Origin: Sipunculus nudus
Taxonomy: Eukaryota > Annelida > Sipuncula > Golfingiida > Sipunculidae
Direction: 5' to 3'
Length of the DNA: 64,000 nucleotides
NCBI GenBank assembly: GCA_026874595.1
Contig: CM049322.1
Span: forward strand, 61,017,802 to 61,081,801
Under the pieces are notes generated by a model that was given only the letters and a program-made list of their open reading frames with translations, had not been told where the DNA came from and did not search any database. Shown one piece after another: positions 49,479-61,200 of this stretch (position 1 is its first letter; each line of letters begins with the position of its first letter). Made by a program: the position numbers and the translations under genes.

Positions 49479-49614
49479 ACCACGAAGACACGTGCAATTG
49501 CCGCAAGTGGCGACAGGGTCCTTACGGTGGGCAGCCGGCGTGTGCAGCGGTGCGTGTCGGCCTTTCCGGGCCCTGTCTATTATCGTACATGTCGGAGGCA
49601 CAGTTTAAACTTTA
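49479..49614 (+). repeat. satellite A-type tail joined to a D unit
   Basis: From ACCACGAAGACACG to the next head this matches the A-unit tail (CCGCAAGTGGCGACAGGG, CGGCCTTTCCGGGCCC). The joint after GATACAT is the same one found inside every A unit. Confidence 0.88.
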
Positions 49615-52277
49615 TTGCTTGCCGGAAATCTTCGATTTTCGAAAGCATGTTGGTCACCCGTGTATGTTTGTTCCTTCATCTTATGTATTATACTAATATC
49701 TCAAACATTATTTTTCATTTTCCCGATATGGCTGCTAGGGGGCGCTGCACTTGACCCTTCCAAAAAAATCAGTTTTTGAACATATTTCCGTAAGAGTAAA
49801 CCTATATTACACAAACTATAGCTTATTTTCTTTCTCTTGGTCTTCTTCAAAACATGGTCAAGTCATCTGGTCTCCATCTTGTGTCAATTTGTCAGTATGT
49901 CTGTCTGTTTGTCATTTATCCTCAAATTCGCCTGCTTGCTAGTTTTTGCACTTTAGATATAGCAATCAACAAGTCAGATATGTGGACGAATCCTTTTGAA
50001 ACTATTACATCTTATGTCATACACTAATATCACGAAACGCATTTGTCGTCTTCAGGATATGTCCACTAGAGGGCGCTGCAGTCGAACATCCCCAGTATAT
50101 CATTATTTGGCCATATCTAAAAAATTATAAGCCTCAATTACATAAACTATAGCTTATTTTCTTCCTCTGAGTCTTCTCCATAACCTGTTTAAGTCATCTT
50201 GTCTCCATCTTGTGTCCCTTTGTAAGTTTGTCTGTTTGTTTGTCAGTTGTCCTCAAATTCGCCGGCTTTTTGGTTCTTGAGTCTCACTGATAGCATTCTA
50301 CAGGCCACCGTTTTGAAAGGATCATTTTTAGCTCAGCCGACTTTCAGTCATGCTGGGCTATAGCGATGGGTCTTTGTCCGTCGTCCTTCCATCTGTCCAT
50401 CCTACTGACCGGCCGTCCGTCTGTTAGCAGGGCACAAATCGTAACTGTACAGGCTAGGGTCATGAACCCTATGTAGTCTTAGAGGTTTTAAAATGATCTC
50501 CTTGCAAACCTGAAATTAGGTCACTGACCTATATTCTCGAAGTTACAGGGTGTGTATGCACCCCCCATAAATAATTCTTTTAGCTAAAATGTTCATCCAA
50601 AACCTTCCATCTTTCACATACAGCTCATCTACCAACAGGGGAAGAACCATAATTATTTTGAAGTCAACAGGTCAAAGGTCAAGGTCACAGCAGTCCCTTT
50701 ATTTAATGCCTGTGGATGCATTTTAAGCCAAATCTTTAATCCCAATTATTTGAACGTTTACATATATTTCACCTACTAAGAGGGAGAAGAATCCTATAGA
50801 TTTTTAGGTCACAAGATCAAAGATCAGGGTCACAGGATCCAATTTTTTAAAAGGTTGTGAAAACATTTCAAGCTAGACATTTCATTCCAAACTTCCCAGC
50901 ACTGATATCGCTTCTCTGCCAACAGGGGAAAAGACCTGTTGATTTTGAGGTCAAAGGTCAAGTTCACTGCACCCACTTTTTGTGTGGAGTCATTTTCAGG
51001 AAACTTTTCAATCTATACCTTCCATTTGTCATATATGGCTTACTTACCAATAGGGGAAGAAGCCTATCGATGTCGAGTTCAAAATGTCAAAGGTCAAGGA
51101 CACATTACTTAATTATTCTAAATGGTTGTGAACATTTTGCAAGTGAAACTGTTCAACCCGTTTCTCAATAATTCTTGCATGGATTTCCTTGATTTTTGCT
51201 ATATATTTTGATCTTATATTTGCCCTTTGTGGTGTTTCTTTTGAGGTATCAAGCAAGCTATGGGAATAGTTACTGATAGCTTAACAATCATTCATTTTTC
51301 CTTAGACCATCAAGTCACTGTGTTTTAACCAGACATAGGTGATGTATATTTCTGTTGTCGTAGAAAATTTCAACATATTGGCAAATTGGTTCTTCAAAAT
51401 GTGACTGGAAGTTGTGAATCTCAGCCCATGATGTGGCAGGTCATGCTTGGCAGCTGAGCGTCATGACCCATGGGTCACTTGTTAAACTATTACATCTTAC
51501 ATCTTACAGTAACAGATTATTCATTTTCTGGAAATTGCCAAAAGGGGGGCGTTGCGTTGCGTCCCCTATATATATTTCTTTGCCATATCTACAAAACTAT
51601 AAATTTCAATTACAAACACTATGACTTATTGTCTTCCTTTAAATCTTCTCCATAATCTGAGTTAGTCATCTGGTCTTATTCTTGTGTCACTTTTTCAGTA
51701 TGTCTGTCTGTTTGTCAGTGATCCTCTATTTCATCTGCTTGCTGGATCTTGCGTCTTACAGTTAGCAATTTTCAGGCCACAGTTTTTCAGTATGTCTGTC
51801 TGTTTGTCAGTGATCCTCATTTTCGCCTGATTGCTGGATCTTGCGTCTTACAGTTACAAATCTTCAGGCCACAGTTTTGAAGGAATCCTTTTGGAATTGG
51901 AACATCTCTTACAATAATATATACATCTTGGAACATTTCTTACAATAATATCTCAATAGAAATTTTTAATTTTTGGGATATGGCCGCTAGGGGATGCTGC
52001 GGTAGAGCCTCCACACCATATCATTTTTTGGCCATATCTCCGACATTATAAACTCTACCTTCACTTGTAGTCTGTTATCTCAGGTGTGTCAGTATATTTG
52101 TCTGTTTTGAGCTATGTCTGATTTCATGTTCTTTTGTGTGATATATGTCGTTCAAAAGGCCAAACGTTCCAGCAATCGCTTTAAAAGTCATTCAATTGAT
52201 AGAAAATCGTCAGTTTGTCCTGTTTGTCCATCTGTCTGTCATTTAAGTCCGGCAAGCTCTCGACCTATGGTCGTCTA
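49615..52277 (+). repeat. composite segment, copy 2 of the ~2.7-kb duplication
   Basis: Homologous throughout to 17890-20661, about 31.7 kb away. It includes the nested element (about 50321-51482) at the same site, so the duplication came after that insertion. It is about 109 bp shorter, mainly through a 75-bp deletion at 51159/51160 and a short C run instead of C19. It ends at CTAG 52274-52277. Confidence 0.9.
50321..51482 (+). mobile_element. AGCTCAG-type interspersed element, copy 2
   Basis: Same ends as copy 1: the AGCTCAGC hairpin from 50330, CAGCTGAGC at 51451-51459 and the TGACCCATGGGTCA palindrome near 51464-51477. Lacks the 75 bp corresponding to 19447-19521, flanked by ACCC on both sides. 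Confidence 0.65.
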
Positions 52278-53790
52278 GTTTGTTTGTTTGTTTGTTTGTC
52301 TGTCTGTCTGTCTGTATGTCTGCGCGCTACAAGCCACAATTTTAAAGCAATCGCTCTGAAACTTTTACATTAAGTGTAAAATCGGTTCTTCTCGGAGCCT
52401 ATTGTTTTTGGTCATGATCGGTGAAAGGTCAAGGTCAGTGTCACCAAAACACCTAAAATTTTTATTTTCTTCATATCTTCTTCAATAATAATCGTAGCCG
52501 CATAATCTGTAGCTCATTTTACTCCTCTTTATATTAGCTTACCAATTGCTATCAAATTTTTCCGGTCAATTTTTACCATGGTAACGTATTTTTGGGGGAA
52601 AATCGGAAAATTCGAAAATTTCACTCCAAATTTCTCATTTTTTAAGTTAGAGAGGTCTAGTTTTTTGCATTGTGTAGCATTTTATATGCTCTATGGAAAA
52701 TTAATGCAAGTCTCGCAAAATCTCGTGCCATTTTTCGTCAAACGAGATTTTTCGAGATTTCATTAAATACGATTTTGAGGTGGCAGTTTTACAGCTAACG
52801 TTCTAAAAGTGACATATTTTCTGTTTTTCTGTATTATCTCGAACTTGTTTTTTCATTTTTCGAAAATAGCCACCAGGGGGCGTGGTACCGGAAACACTAC
52901 AACTTTTCATTTTTCCGCAATATCTAAAAAAATATTAAGCATATAACAATTTTCTTTGTCGCATCTCAAACTAGGATCATTGCCTTATTCCTTCCTACAT
53001 ATAGCCTTGTGCTGCCGTTACCATGGTTACCAAATTTTGAGGTTAAACTTGACGATCTGAAAATATGTAGTTTTTGGCTTCTATCTCGGTTAATATTTAT
53101 GCTTTAAGGGTCTAGTTTTTAGCATAAGGCTGCTTTCTTTTGGTTCTAAGCCATTCCATTGCAATTCTCGTCAAATCTCGCTCGGTTTATTGCCAAATGA
53201 GAAATTAGGAGATTTCACAGAAATGCTTATAACTTGATCACGGTTAATGCTAAAATGGAGTAGTTTTCAGCATTTGGTAGTATTTCAGAAGCTGGACATG
53301 ATTACACTGCAAATCTCGCCACATCTCGTATCATCTCCCGCCAAACGAGAACATTTTAGATTTCAAACAAATGTCTTTATGTCGGTCATTTTCATGCTAG
53401 ATATTTTATTTTTCTATTGTTCAAGAATCATTTGACTAGTTTTAAGTGATAAAAGTGAATATCTCGTCATATCTCGCACCATTTCTTGTCAAACGAGAAC
53501 ATGAGACCATTCAAAGAAACGCCTATAATTGTGTTATTTTTATGTGGAAGACTTATAGTTTTCAGCATTTGATAGCGTCTAACATTCTCGGTCACATTAT
53601 ATGATTATATTGTAGGTTTCTTCGAATCTTGCATCGTTTTTCTTCAAATAAAAAAAGTACATCCAATTGCCATGACCATAAGCGATGGCAGTATGTAATA
53701 GTAAATGTCGGCAGGGGCATTACATTTGACAGTTGGAGCTTTGTTCTATGGATGTGCGATGGTCCATGAAAAGACACAATCCGGATTGAT
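52278..53790 (+). repeat. B': second long, decayed copy
   Basis: Starts in the TTTG/TCTG tract directly after a CTAG end, unlike copy 1, which starts at a head hairpin. X-box-like palindrome near 52574, CTCF-like core near 52868, GTTACCATGGTTAC near 53017, then the extra TCTCG/CGAGA modules near 53170, 53320 and 53465 and the diverged B tail to about 53765. No gene. Confidence 0.8.
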
Positions 53791-54091
53791 CCCACCTGTG
53801 CCTTTGGTGGTGGCCTCTTTTCATTCTTTGTATGGCCGCACTTTGAGGATTTCAATGCATTGAGAGCTTAATGACCTGTTGTAAAGGATAATCCCTTAAA
53901 AAAAAACCAAAAAAAAAAAAAACAAAGAGAGAGGCTCCCCGAAATGTTACGGAATGCAGAGATAGTGTTGGTAAGCACAATCACAACTATAATATCAGGG
54001 ACGGATCCCCGATTTGCAGTTGGGTGTGTCAATTCAGGGACGGCTATCCGGTTTGCAATTAGGGGTAGGGGTTAAATATAAATTATACATC

Positions 54092-54150
<59 letters not shown>

Positions 54151-54465
54151 TACTAATAAAATTTCGCGAAGCTTACTTTTATCATTTTGGAAAATAACCA
54201 GCCAGATGCCGCTGCAGTAATCATTATTGTACCATATCTCCAAAACTATAAACTGTGTCACAACTTTGATTGTAGCATCTGAAACTAGATTTAATGCGTT
54301 TATCATCTTGGTTACTCTTTCATATTCCTCCCTTACCACAGTGACCTTATGTAGGTTACAATTCATGAAATTCAAAGTATGAAGAATTATTCGAATAGAC
54401 TGTGGCTTATTTTATTCATGCTTTCAATTTTGTATGGCATGTGTACACGACCTTCACCTGGAGTT
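53791..54465. other. mixed stretch with A-rich run, (TAA)n and a decayed satellite fragment
   Basis: Holds an A-rich run at 53898-53923, a diverged ~40-bp tandem pair (AGGGACGG...TTTGCA, near 53997 and 54036), a (TAA)n microsatellite at about 54093-54149, and at about 54150-54330 a decayed B-like fragment (CCATATCTCCAAAACTATAA is kept; the CTCF-like core is reduced to CCAGCCAGATGCCGC). No gene seen. Confidence 0.6.
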
Positions 54466-54675
54466 TTTTTTCTGTCTGTCTGTCTGTTTGTCTGTCTACT
54501 CGTCTGCGACTTTTGAAAATCAGTAAAACCACATAAAGATGTGCTTATGTTTTCCAAACAATAGGGGTTGGTCATTTGACCTGTTCCAAATGTTTTTTGC
54601 CTTTCTGCTGTTTGTTGTCTGTTAGTTTGACATTCTAATTTCTACTTCCGGCAAGTCCGACCTATGGTCGTCTAG
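54466..54675 (+). repeat. 3'-terminal module ending in tail hairpin and CTAG
   Basis: Homologous to 40741-40979: TCTG tract, GACTTTTGAAAATCAGTA, and the tail hairpin CGACC-TAT-GGTCG before CTAG at 54672-54675. Confidence 0.75.
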
Positions 54676-54795
54676 TTTGTCTGTCTGTCTGTCTGTGTAC
54701 TCTCTACAGGCCACAATTTTCCAGCAATTGCTTTCAAACTTATACAGCTGGTAGACAAGCAAAAGTCCTCGGGGCCTATTGTTTTTGGGCAATAC

Positions 54796-54820
54796 AGGTC
54801 AAAGGTCAAGGTCAAGGTCA
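54796..54820 (+). promoter_or_regulatory. AGGTCA half-site cluster in satellite G (representative copy)
   Basis: Four AGGTCA words in direct orientation, the first pair spaced by one base (DR1-like), the others abutting. Recurs in each G unit. Confidence 0.5.
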
Positions 54821-54948
54821 TCAAAACTTCTTAAAACGGTTTTTTCTTCCTATCTTTGTCACTATTAGTCGTATCTTCTTGAAACATAGCTCAGTTTAAA
54901 CGTCATTCCAAGGCTAGTCATCTGGTGTGTAGCTGACTCAAATTTGCC

Positions 54949-54962
54949 GTAACCATGGTTAC
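54949..54962. promoter_or_regulatory. perfect palindrome, X-box-like, in satellite G (representative copy)
   Basis: GTAACCATGGTTAC is again a perfect 14-bp palindrome, but reached with different bases from the B version (GTTACCATGGTAAC). Confidence 0.45.
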
Positions 54963-55115
54963 GAATTTTTGGGGAAAAGTCATGATATTCTGAATTAAGG
55001 GGTCTTATTTTTCTAACTTTGTCAGTTTTAAAGCTAGAGAGGTCTAGTTTTTTGCATCAGGTAGCATTTAACAAGTACTGCAAGATTTTATTAAAATTCT
55101 CGCGATATCTCGTAC

Positions 55116-55138
55116 AATATCTCGTCAAACGAGATATT
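55116..55138. other. 10-bp perfect stem with CAA loop in satellite G (representative copy)
   Basis: AATATCTCGT pairs perfectly with ACGAGATATT around CAA. Equivalent stems (TCTCGT...ACGAGA, or with a G-T pair in A and D) sit at the same place in all families. Confidence 0.8.
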
Positions 55139-55254
55139 TCGAGATTTCACTAATCTTCCCCTATAGGCCACAGTTTTGCAGGAATCTTTTTGAAACTGAC
55201 ATATTGAAAGTCCTACACTATTATCTCGAAATCCATTTTTCATTTTTTTAATTC

Positions 55255-55274
55255 GGCCGCTAGGGGGCGCTGGG
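55255..55274 (+). promoter_or_regulatory. CTCF-like core in satellite G (representative copy)
   Basis: GGCCGCTAGGGGGCGCTGGG; further cores follow every ~330 bp in the unit, all in the same orientation, some with GGCGGTGC in place of GGCGCTG. Confidence 0.5.
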
Positions 55275-58200
55275 TGCAAACCTCTCCAACATATCATGTT
55301 TTGGCAATATCTCCAAAATTATAAGCCTCAATTACATAAACTATATCTTATTTTCATCCTCTGAGTCTTTTCTAAATCCTGGTGTAGTCATTTCGACTCA
55401 ATCTTGAGTCACTTTGTCAGTGTGTCCGTCTTTTTCTCAGTTTTCATCAAATTCGAATGCTTATCTGTTTTGGCGTCTCACATATAGCATTCCACAGGTC
55501 AAAGTTTTGAAAGAATCCTTTAAAACTATTACATCTTATGTCTTACACTAATATCTCGAAGCCGATTTTTCATTTTCCAGAATTGGCCGCTAGGGGGCGG
55601 TGCACTGAAACTTTCACAACATATCATTTTTTGGCCATATCTCCAAAACTATAAACCTCATTTACATAAACTATACCTTATTTTCTTCCTCTGGGTCTTT
55701 CCAAAAACCTGGTGTATTCATTTGGTCTCAATCTTGAGTCACTTTGTCTGTGTGTCCGTCTGTTTCTCAGTTGTCCTCAAAAATTCGCTTGCTTGCCGGT
55801 CCTTGCGTCTCACATATAGCATTCTACAGGCCACAGTTTTGAAAGAATCCTTTTAAAACTATTACATCTTATGTCTTACACTAGTTTCTCGAAATAAATT
55901 TTTCATTTTCCAGATATGGCCGCTAGGGGGCGGTGCACTCAAACTTCCGCAACATATCATTTTTTGCTAATATCTCCAAAAGTATAAACCTCATTTACAT
56001 AAACTATAGCTTATTATCTTCCTCTGAGGTTTCTTCATAACAAGATTAAGTCATCTGTTCTCAATCTTGGGTCAGTTTGTCAGTATGTTTGTCTGTTTTA
56101 CAGTTGTCCTTAATTTCGCCTGCTTCCTGGTTCTTGCGTCTCACATATACCATTCTACTGGCCACAGTTTTGCAGGAATCGCTTTGTCACTTACACTTGT
56201 CATATTTCGTAACGATATCTGGAAGGCCTATATTTATTATTCAAATAAGTCAAAGGTCAAGGTCAAGATGATCAAAACGTAACAATTTTTTTTTCTTCAG
56301 AACTTTGTTAATATTGATCCTATCTTTACAAACTAGGGATTATTTTATTTCACTTTGACATTTCTCGTTCATCTGACTAACTTTACGTCATTTCCGGCAA
56401 GCGCGTGACCTCAGGTCATCTAGTCTGTTTGTTGCTTGCCGGAAATCTTCGATTTCTGCAAGCAGGTTGGTCAGTCGCGGATGTCTGTTTGTCTGTTTGT
56501 TTGTTTGTCTGTCTGTCTGTCTGTCTGTGTACTCTCTACAGGCCACAATTTTCCAGCAATTGCTTTCAATCTTATACAGCTGGTAGACAAGCAAAAGTCC
56601 TGGAGGCCTATTGTTTTTGGGCATTATAGGTCAAATGTCAAGGTCAAGGTCATCAAAAGTATACAAAACGGTTTTTTGTTCATATCTGTGTTAATATTGG
56701 TCGTATCTACTTCAACAGTAGCTCATTTTAATCGTCATTCCAAGGCCTGTTTTCTGGTGTGTAGCTGACTCAATTTGCGGTAACCATGGTAACGCATTTT
56801 TGGGGAAAAGTGCTGATATTTTTCTAAATTTGTCATTTTTAAAGCGACAGAGGTCTAGTTTTTTGCATCAGGTAGCATTTAACATGTACTGCAAGATTCT
56901 TTTATAAGTCTCGCGATATCTCGTACAATATCTCGTCAAACCAGATATTTCGAGATTTCAGTAATCTTGCCCTGGAGGCCACAGTTTTGCAGGAATCTTT
57001 TTGAAACTGGCATATCGTAAGTCCTACACTATTACCATGAAATAAATTTTTCATTTTTTTAATTCGGCCGCTAGGGGGCGCTGGGTGCAAACCTCTCCAA
57101 CATATCATGTTTTGGCAATATCTCCAAAACTGTGAGCCTAAATTACATAAACTATAGCTTATTTTCATCCTCTGAGTCTTTCTGAATCCTGGTGTAGTCA
57201 TTTCGACTCAATCTTGAGTCACTTTGTCTGTGTGTCCGTCTGTTTCTCAGTTGTCCTCAAATCCGCTTGCTTGCCGGTTTTTGCGTCTCACATATAGCAT
57301 TCTACAGGTCACAGTTTTGAAAGAATCTTTTTAAAACTATTACATCTTATGTCTCCCACTAATATCTCGAAACCAATTTTTCATTTTCCAGAATTGGCCG
57401 ATAGGGGGCGGTGCACTCAAATTTGCACAACATATCATTTTTTGGCCATATCTCCAAACTATAAACATCATTTACATAAACTATAGCTTATTTTCTTCCT
57501 CTGGGTCTTTCCAAAAACCTGGTGTATTCATTTGGTCTCAATCTTGAGTCACTTTGTCTGTGTGTCCGTCTGTTTCTCAGTTGTCCTCAAATTCGCTTGC
57601 TTGCCGGTTCTTGCGTCTCACATATAGCATTCTACAGGCCACAGTTTTGAAAGAATCCTTTTAAAACTATTACATCTTATGTCTTACACTAATATCTCGA
57701 AACCGACTTTTCATTTTACAGAATTGGCTGCTAGGGGGCGGTGCACTCAAACTTGCACAACATGTCATTTTTTGGCCATATCTCCAAAACTATTAACCTC
57801 ATTTACATAAATTATAGCTTATTATCTTCCTCTTAGGTTTCTTTATAACATGATTAAGTCATCTGTTCTCAATCTTGGGTCAGTATGTTTGTCTGTTTGT
57901 CAGTTGTCCTCAATTTCGCCTGCTTCCTGGTTCTTGCGTCTCACATGTAGCATTCTACTGGCCACAGTTTTGCAGGAACCGTTTTGTAAATTACACTTGT
58001 CATATATCGTGATGATATCTGGAAGTCCTATGTTTATTATTCAAATAACTCAAAGGTCAAGGTCAAGGTGATCAAAATATATCAAAATCTTATTTCTTTA
58101 GAACTTTGTTAATATTGCTATTTTCTTTCACTTTGACACTGCTCGTTCATCTGACTAACTTTACATCATTTCCGGCAAGCGCGTGACCTCAGGTCATCTA

Positions 58201-61200
58201 GTTTGTTTGTTTGTCTGTGTGTCTGTCTGTGTACTCTCTACAGGCCATAATTTTAAGCCAATTGCCTTATAACTTATACAGCTGGTAGACAACCAAAAGT
58301 CCTCGGGGCCTATTGTTTTTGGGCAATACAGGTCAAAGGTCAAGGTCAAGGTCATCAAAAGTTCTCAAAACGGTTTTTTCTTCATATCTTTGTCACTATT
58401 AGTCGTATCTTCTTCAAACATAGCTCATTTTAAACGTCATTCCAAGGCCAGTCATCTGGTGTGTAGCTGACTCAAATTTGCCGTAACCATGGTTACGAAT
58501 TTTTGGGAAAAAGTCATGATATTCTGAAATAAGGGGTCTTATTTTTCTAACTTTGTCAGTTTTAAAGCTAGAGAGGTCTAGTTTTTTGCATCAGGTAGCA
58601 TTTAACAAGTACTGCAAGATTTTATTAAAATTCTTGCAATATCTCGTACAATATCTCGTCAAACGAGATATTTCGAGATTTCAGTAATCTTGCCCTGGAG
58701 GCCACAGTTTTGCAGGAATCTTTTTGAAACTGACATATTGAAAGTCCTACACTATTATCTCGAAAGCAATTTTTCATTCTTTTAATTCGGCCGCTAGGGG
58801 GCGCTGGGTGCAAACCTCTCCAACATATCATGTTTTGGCAATATCTCCAAAATTATAAGCCTCAATTACATAAACCATAGCTTATTTTCTTCCTCTGAGT
58901 CTTTTCAAAATCCTGGTGTAGTCATTTCGACTCAATCTTGAGTCACTTTGTCAGAGTGTCCGTCTGTTTCTCAGTTGTCCTCAAATCCGCTTGCTTGCCG
59001 GTTCTTGCGTCTCACATATAGCATTCTACAGGACACAGTTTTGAAAGAATCTTTTTAACACTATTACATCTTATGTCTTACACTAATATCTCAAAACCAA
59101 TTTTTCATTTTCCAGAATTGGCCGCTAGGGGGCGGTGCACCCAAACTTGCACAACATATTTTTTGGCCATATCTCCAAAACTATAAACATCATTTACATA
59201 AACTATAGCTTATTTTCTTCCTCTGGGTCTTTCCAAAAACCTGGTGTTTTCATTTGGTTTCAATCTTGAGTCACTTTGTCTGTGTGTCCGTCTGTTTCTC
59301 AGTTGTCCTCAAATCGCTTGCTTGCCGGTTCTTGCGTCTCACATATAGCATTCTACAGGCCACAGTTTTGAAAGAATCCTTTTAAAACTATTACATCTTA
59401 TGTCTTACACTAATATCTCGAAACCGATTTTTCATTTTCCAGAATTGGCCGCTAGGGGGCGGTGCACTCAAACTTGCACAACATATCATTTTTTGGCCAT
59501 ATCTCCAAAACTATAAACATCATTTACATAAACTATACCTTATTTTCTTCCTCTGGGTCTTTCCAAAAACCTGGTGTATTCATTTGGTCTCAATCTTGAG
59601 TCACTTTGTCTGTGTGTCCGTCTGTTTCTCAGTTGTCCTCAAATTCGCTTGCTTGCCGGTTCTTGCGTCTCACATATAGCATTCTACAGGCCACAGTTTT
59701 GAAAGAATCCTTTTAAAACTATTACATCTTATGTCTTACACTAATATCTCGAAACCGACTTTTCATTTTACAGAATTGGCTGCTAGGGGGCGGTGCACTC
59801 AAACTTGCACAACATGTCATTTTTTGGCCATATCTCCAAAACTATTAACCTCATTTACATAAATTATAGCTTATTATCTTCCTCTTAGGTTTCTTCATAA
59901 CATGATTAAGTCATCTGTTCTCAATCTTGGGTCAGTATGTTTGCCTGTTTGTCAGTTGTCCTCAATTTCGCCTGCTTCCTGGTTCTTGCGTCTCACATGT
60001 AGCATTCTACTGGCCACAGTTTTGAAGGAATCGTTTTGTAAATTACACTTGTCATATATCGTGATGATATCTGGAAGTCCTATGTTTATTATTCAAATAA
60101 GTCAAAGGTCAAGGTCAAGGTGATCAAAATATATCAAAATCTTATTTTCTTTAGAACTTTGTTAATATTGGTTCTTTCTTCACAAACTATGGATTATTTT
60201 CTTTCACTTTGACACTGCTCGTTCATCTGTCTAACTTAGTGTCATTTCCGGCAAGCGCGTGACCTCTGGTCATCTAGTTTGTCTGTCTGTCTGTGTACTC
60301 TCTACAGGCCACAATTTTGCAGCAATTGTCTTTAAACTTATACAGCTGGTAGACAAGCTAAAGTCCTCGGGGCCTATTGTTTTTGGGCAATACAGGTCAA
60401 AGGTCAAGGTCAAGGTCATCAAAACTTCTCAAAACGGTTTTTTCTTCATATCTTTGTCACTATTAGTCGTATCTTCTTCAAACATAGCTCATTTTAAACA
60501 TCATTCCAAGGCCAGTCATCTGGTGTGTAGCTGACTTAAATTTGCCGTAACCATGGTTACGAATTTGGGGGAAAAAGTCATGATATTCGAAAATAAGGGG
60601 CCTTATTTTTCTAACTTTGTCAGTTTTACAGCTAGAGAGGTCTAGTTTTTTGCATCAGGTAGCATTTAACAAGTACTGCAAGATTTTATTAAGGTCTCGC
60701 GATATCTCGTATAATATCTCGTCAAACGAGATATTTCGAGATTTCAGTAATCTTGCCCTGGAGGCCACAGTTTTGCAGGAATCTTTTTGAAACTGACATA
60801 TTGAAAGTCCTACACTATTATCTCGAAATCAATTTTTCATTCTTTTAATTCGGCCGCTAGGGGGCGCTGGGTGCAAAACTCTCCAACATATCATGTTTTG
60901 GCAATATCTCCAAAATTATAAGCCTCAATTACATAAACCATAGCTTATTTTCTTCCTCTGAGTCTTTTCAAAATCCTGGTGTAGTCATTTCGACTCAATC
61001 TTGAGTCACTTTGTCAGTGTGTCCGTCTGTTTCTCAGTTGTCCTCAAATCCGCTTGCTTGCCGGTTCTTGCGTCTCACATATAGCATTCTACAGGACACA
61101 GTTTTGAAAGAATCTTTTTAACACTATTACATCTTATGTCTTACACTAATATCTCAAAACCAATTTTTCATTTTCCAGAATTGGCCGCTAGGGGGCGGTG

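Noticed and set aside
53890-53925. Poly(A) tail of a retroposed gene or LINE
   Set aside because: The A-rich run has interruptions, and the upstream sequence is a decayed B' tail followed by about 130 bp that I could not place in any retroposon; no target-site duplication seen.
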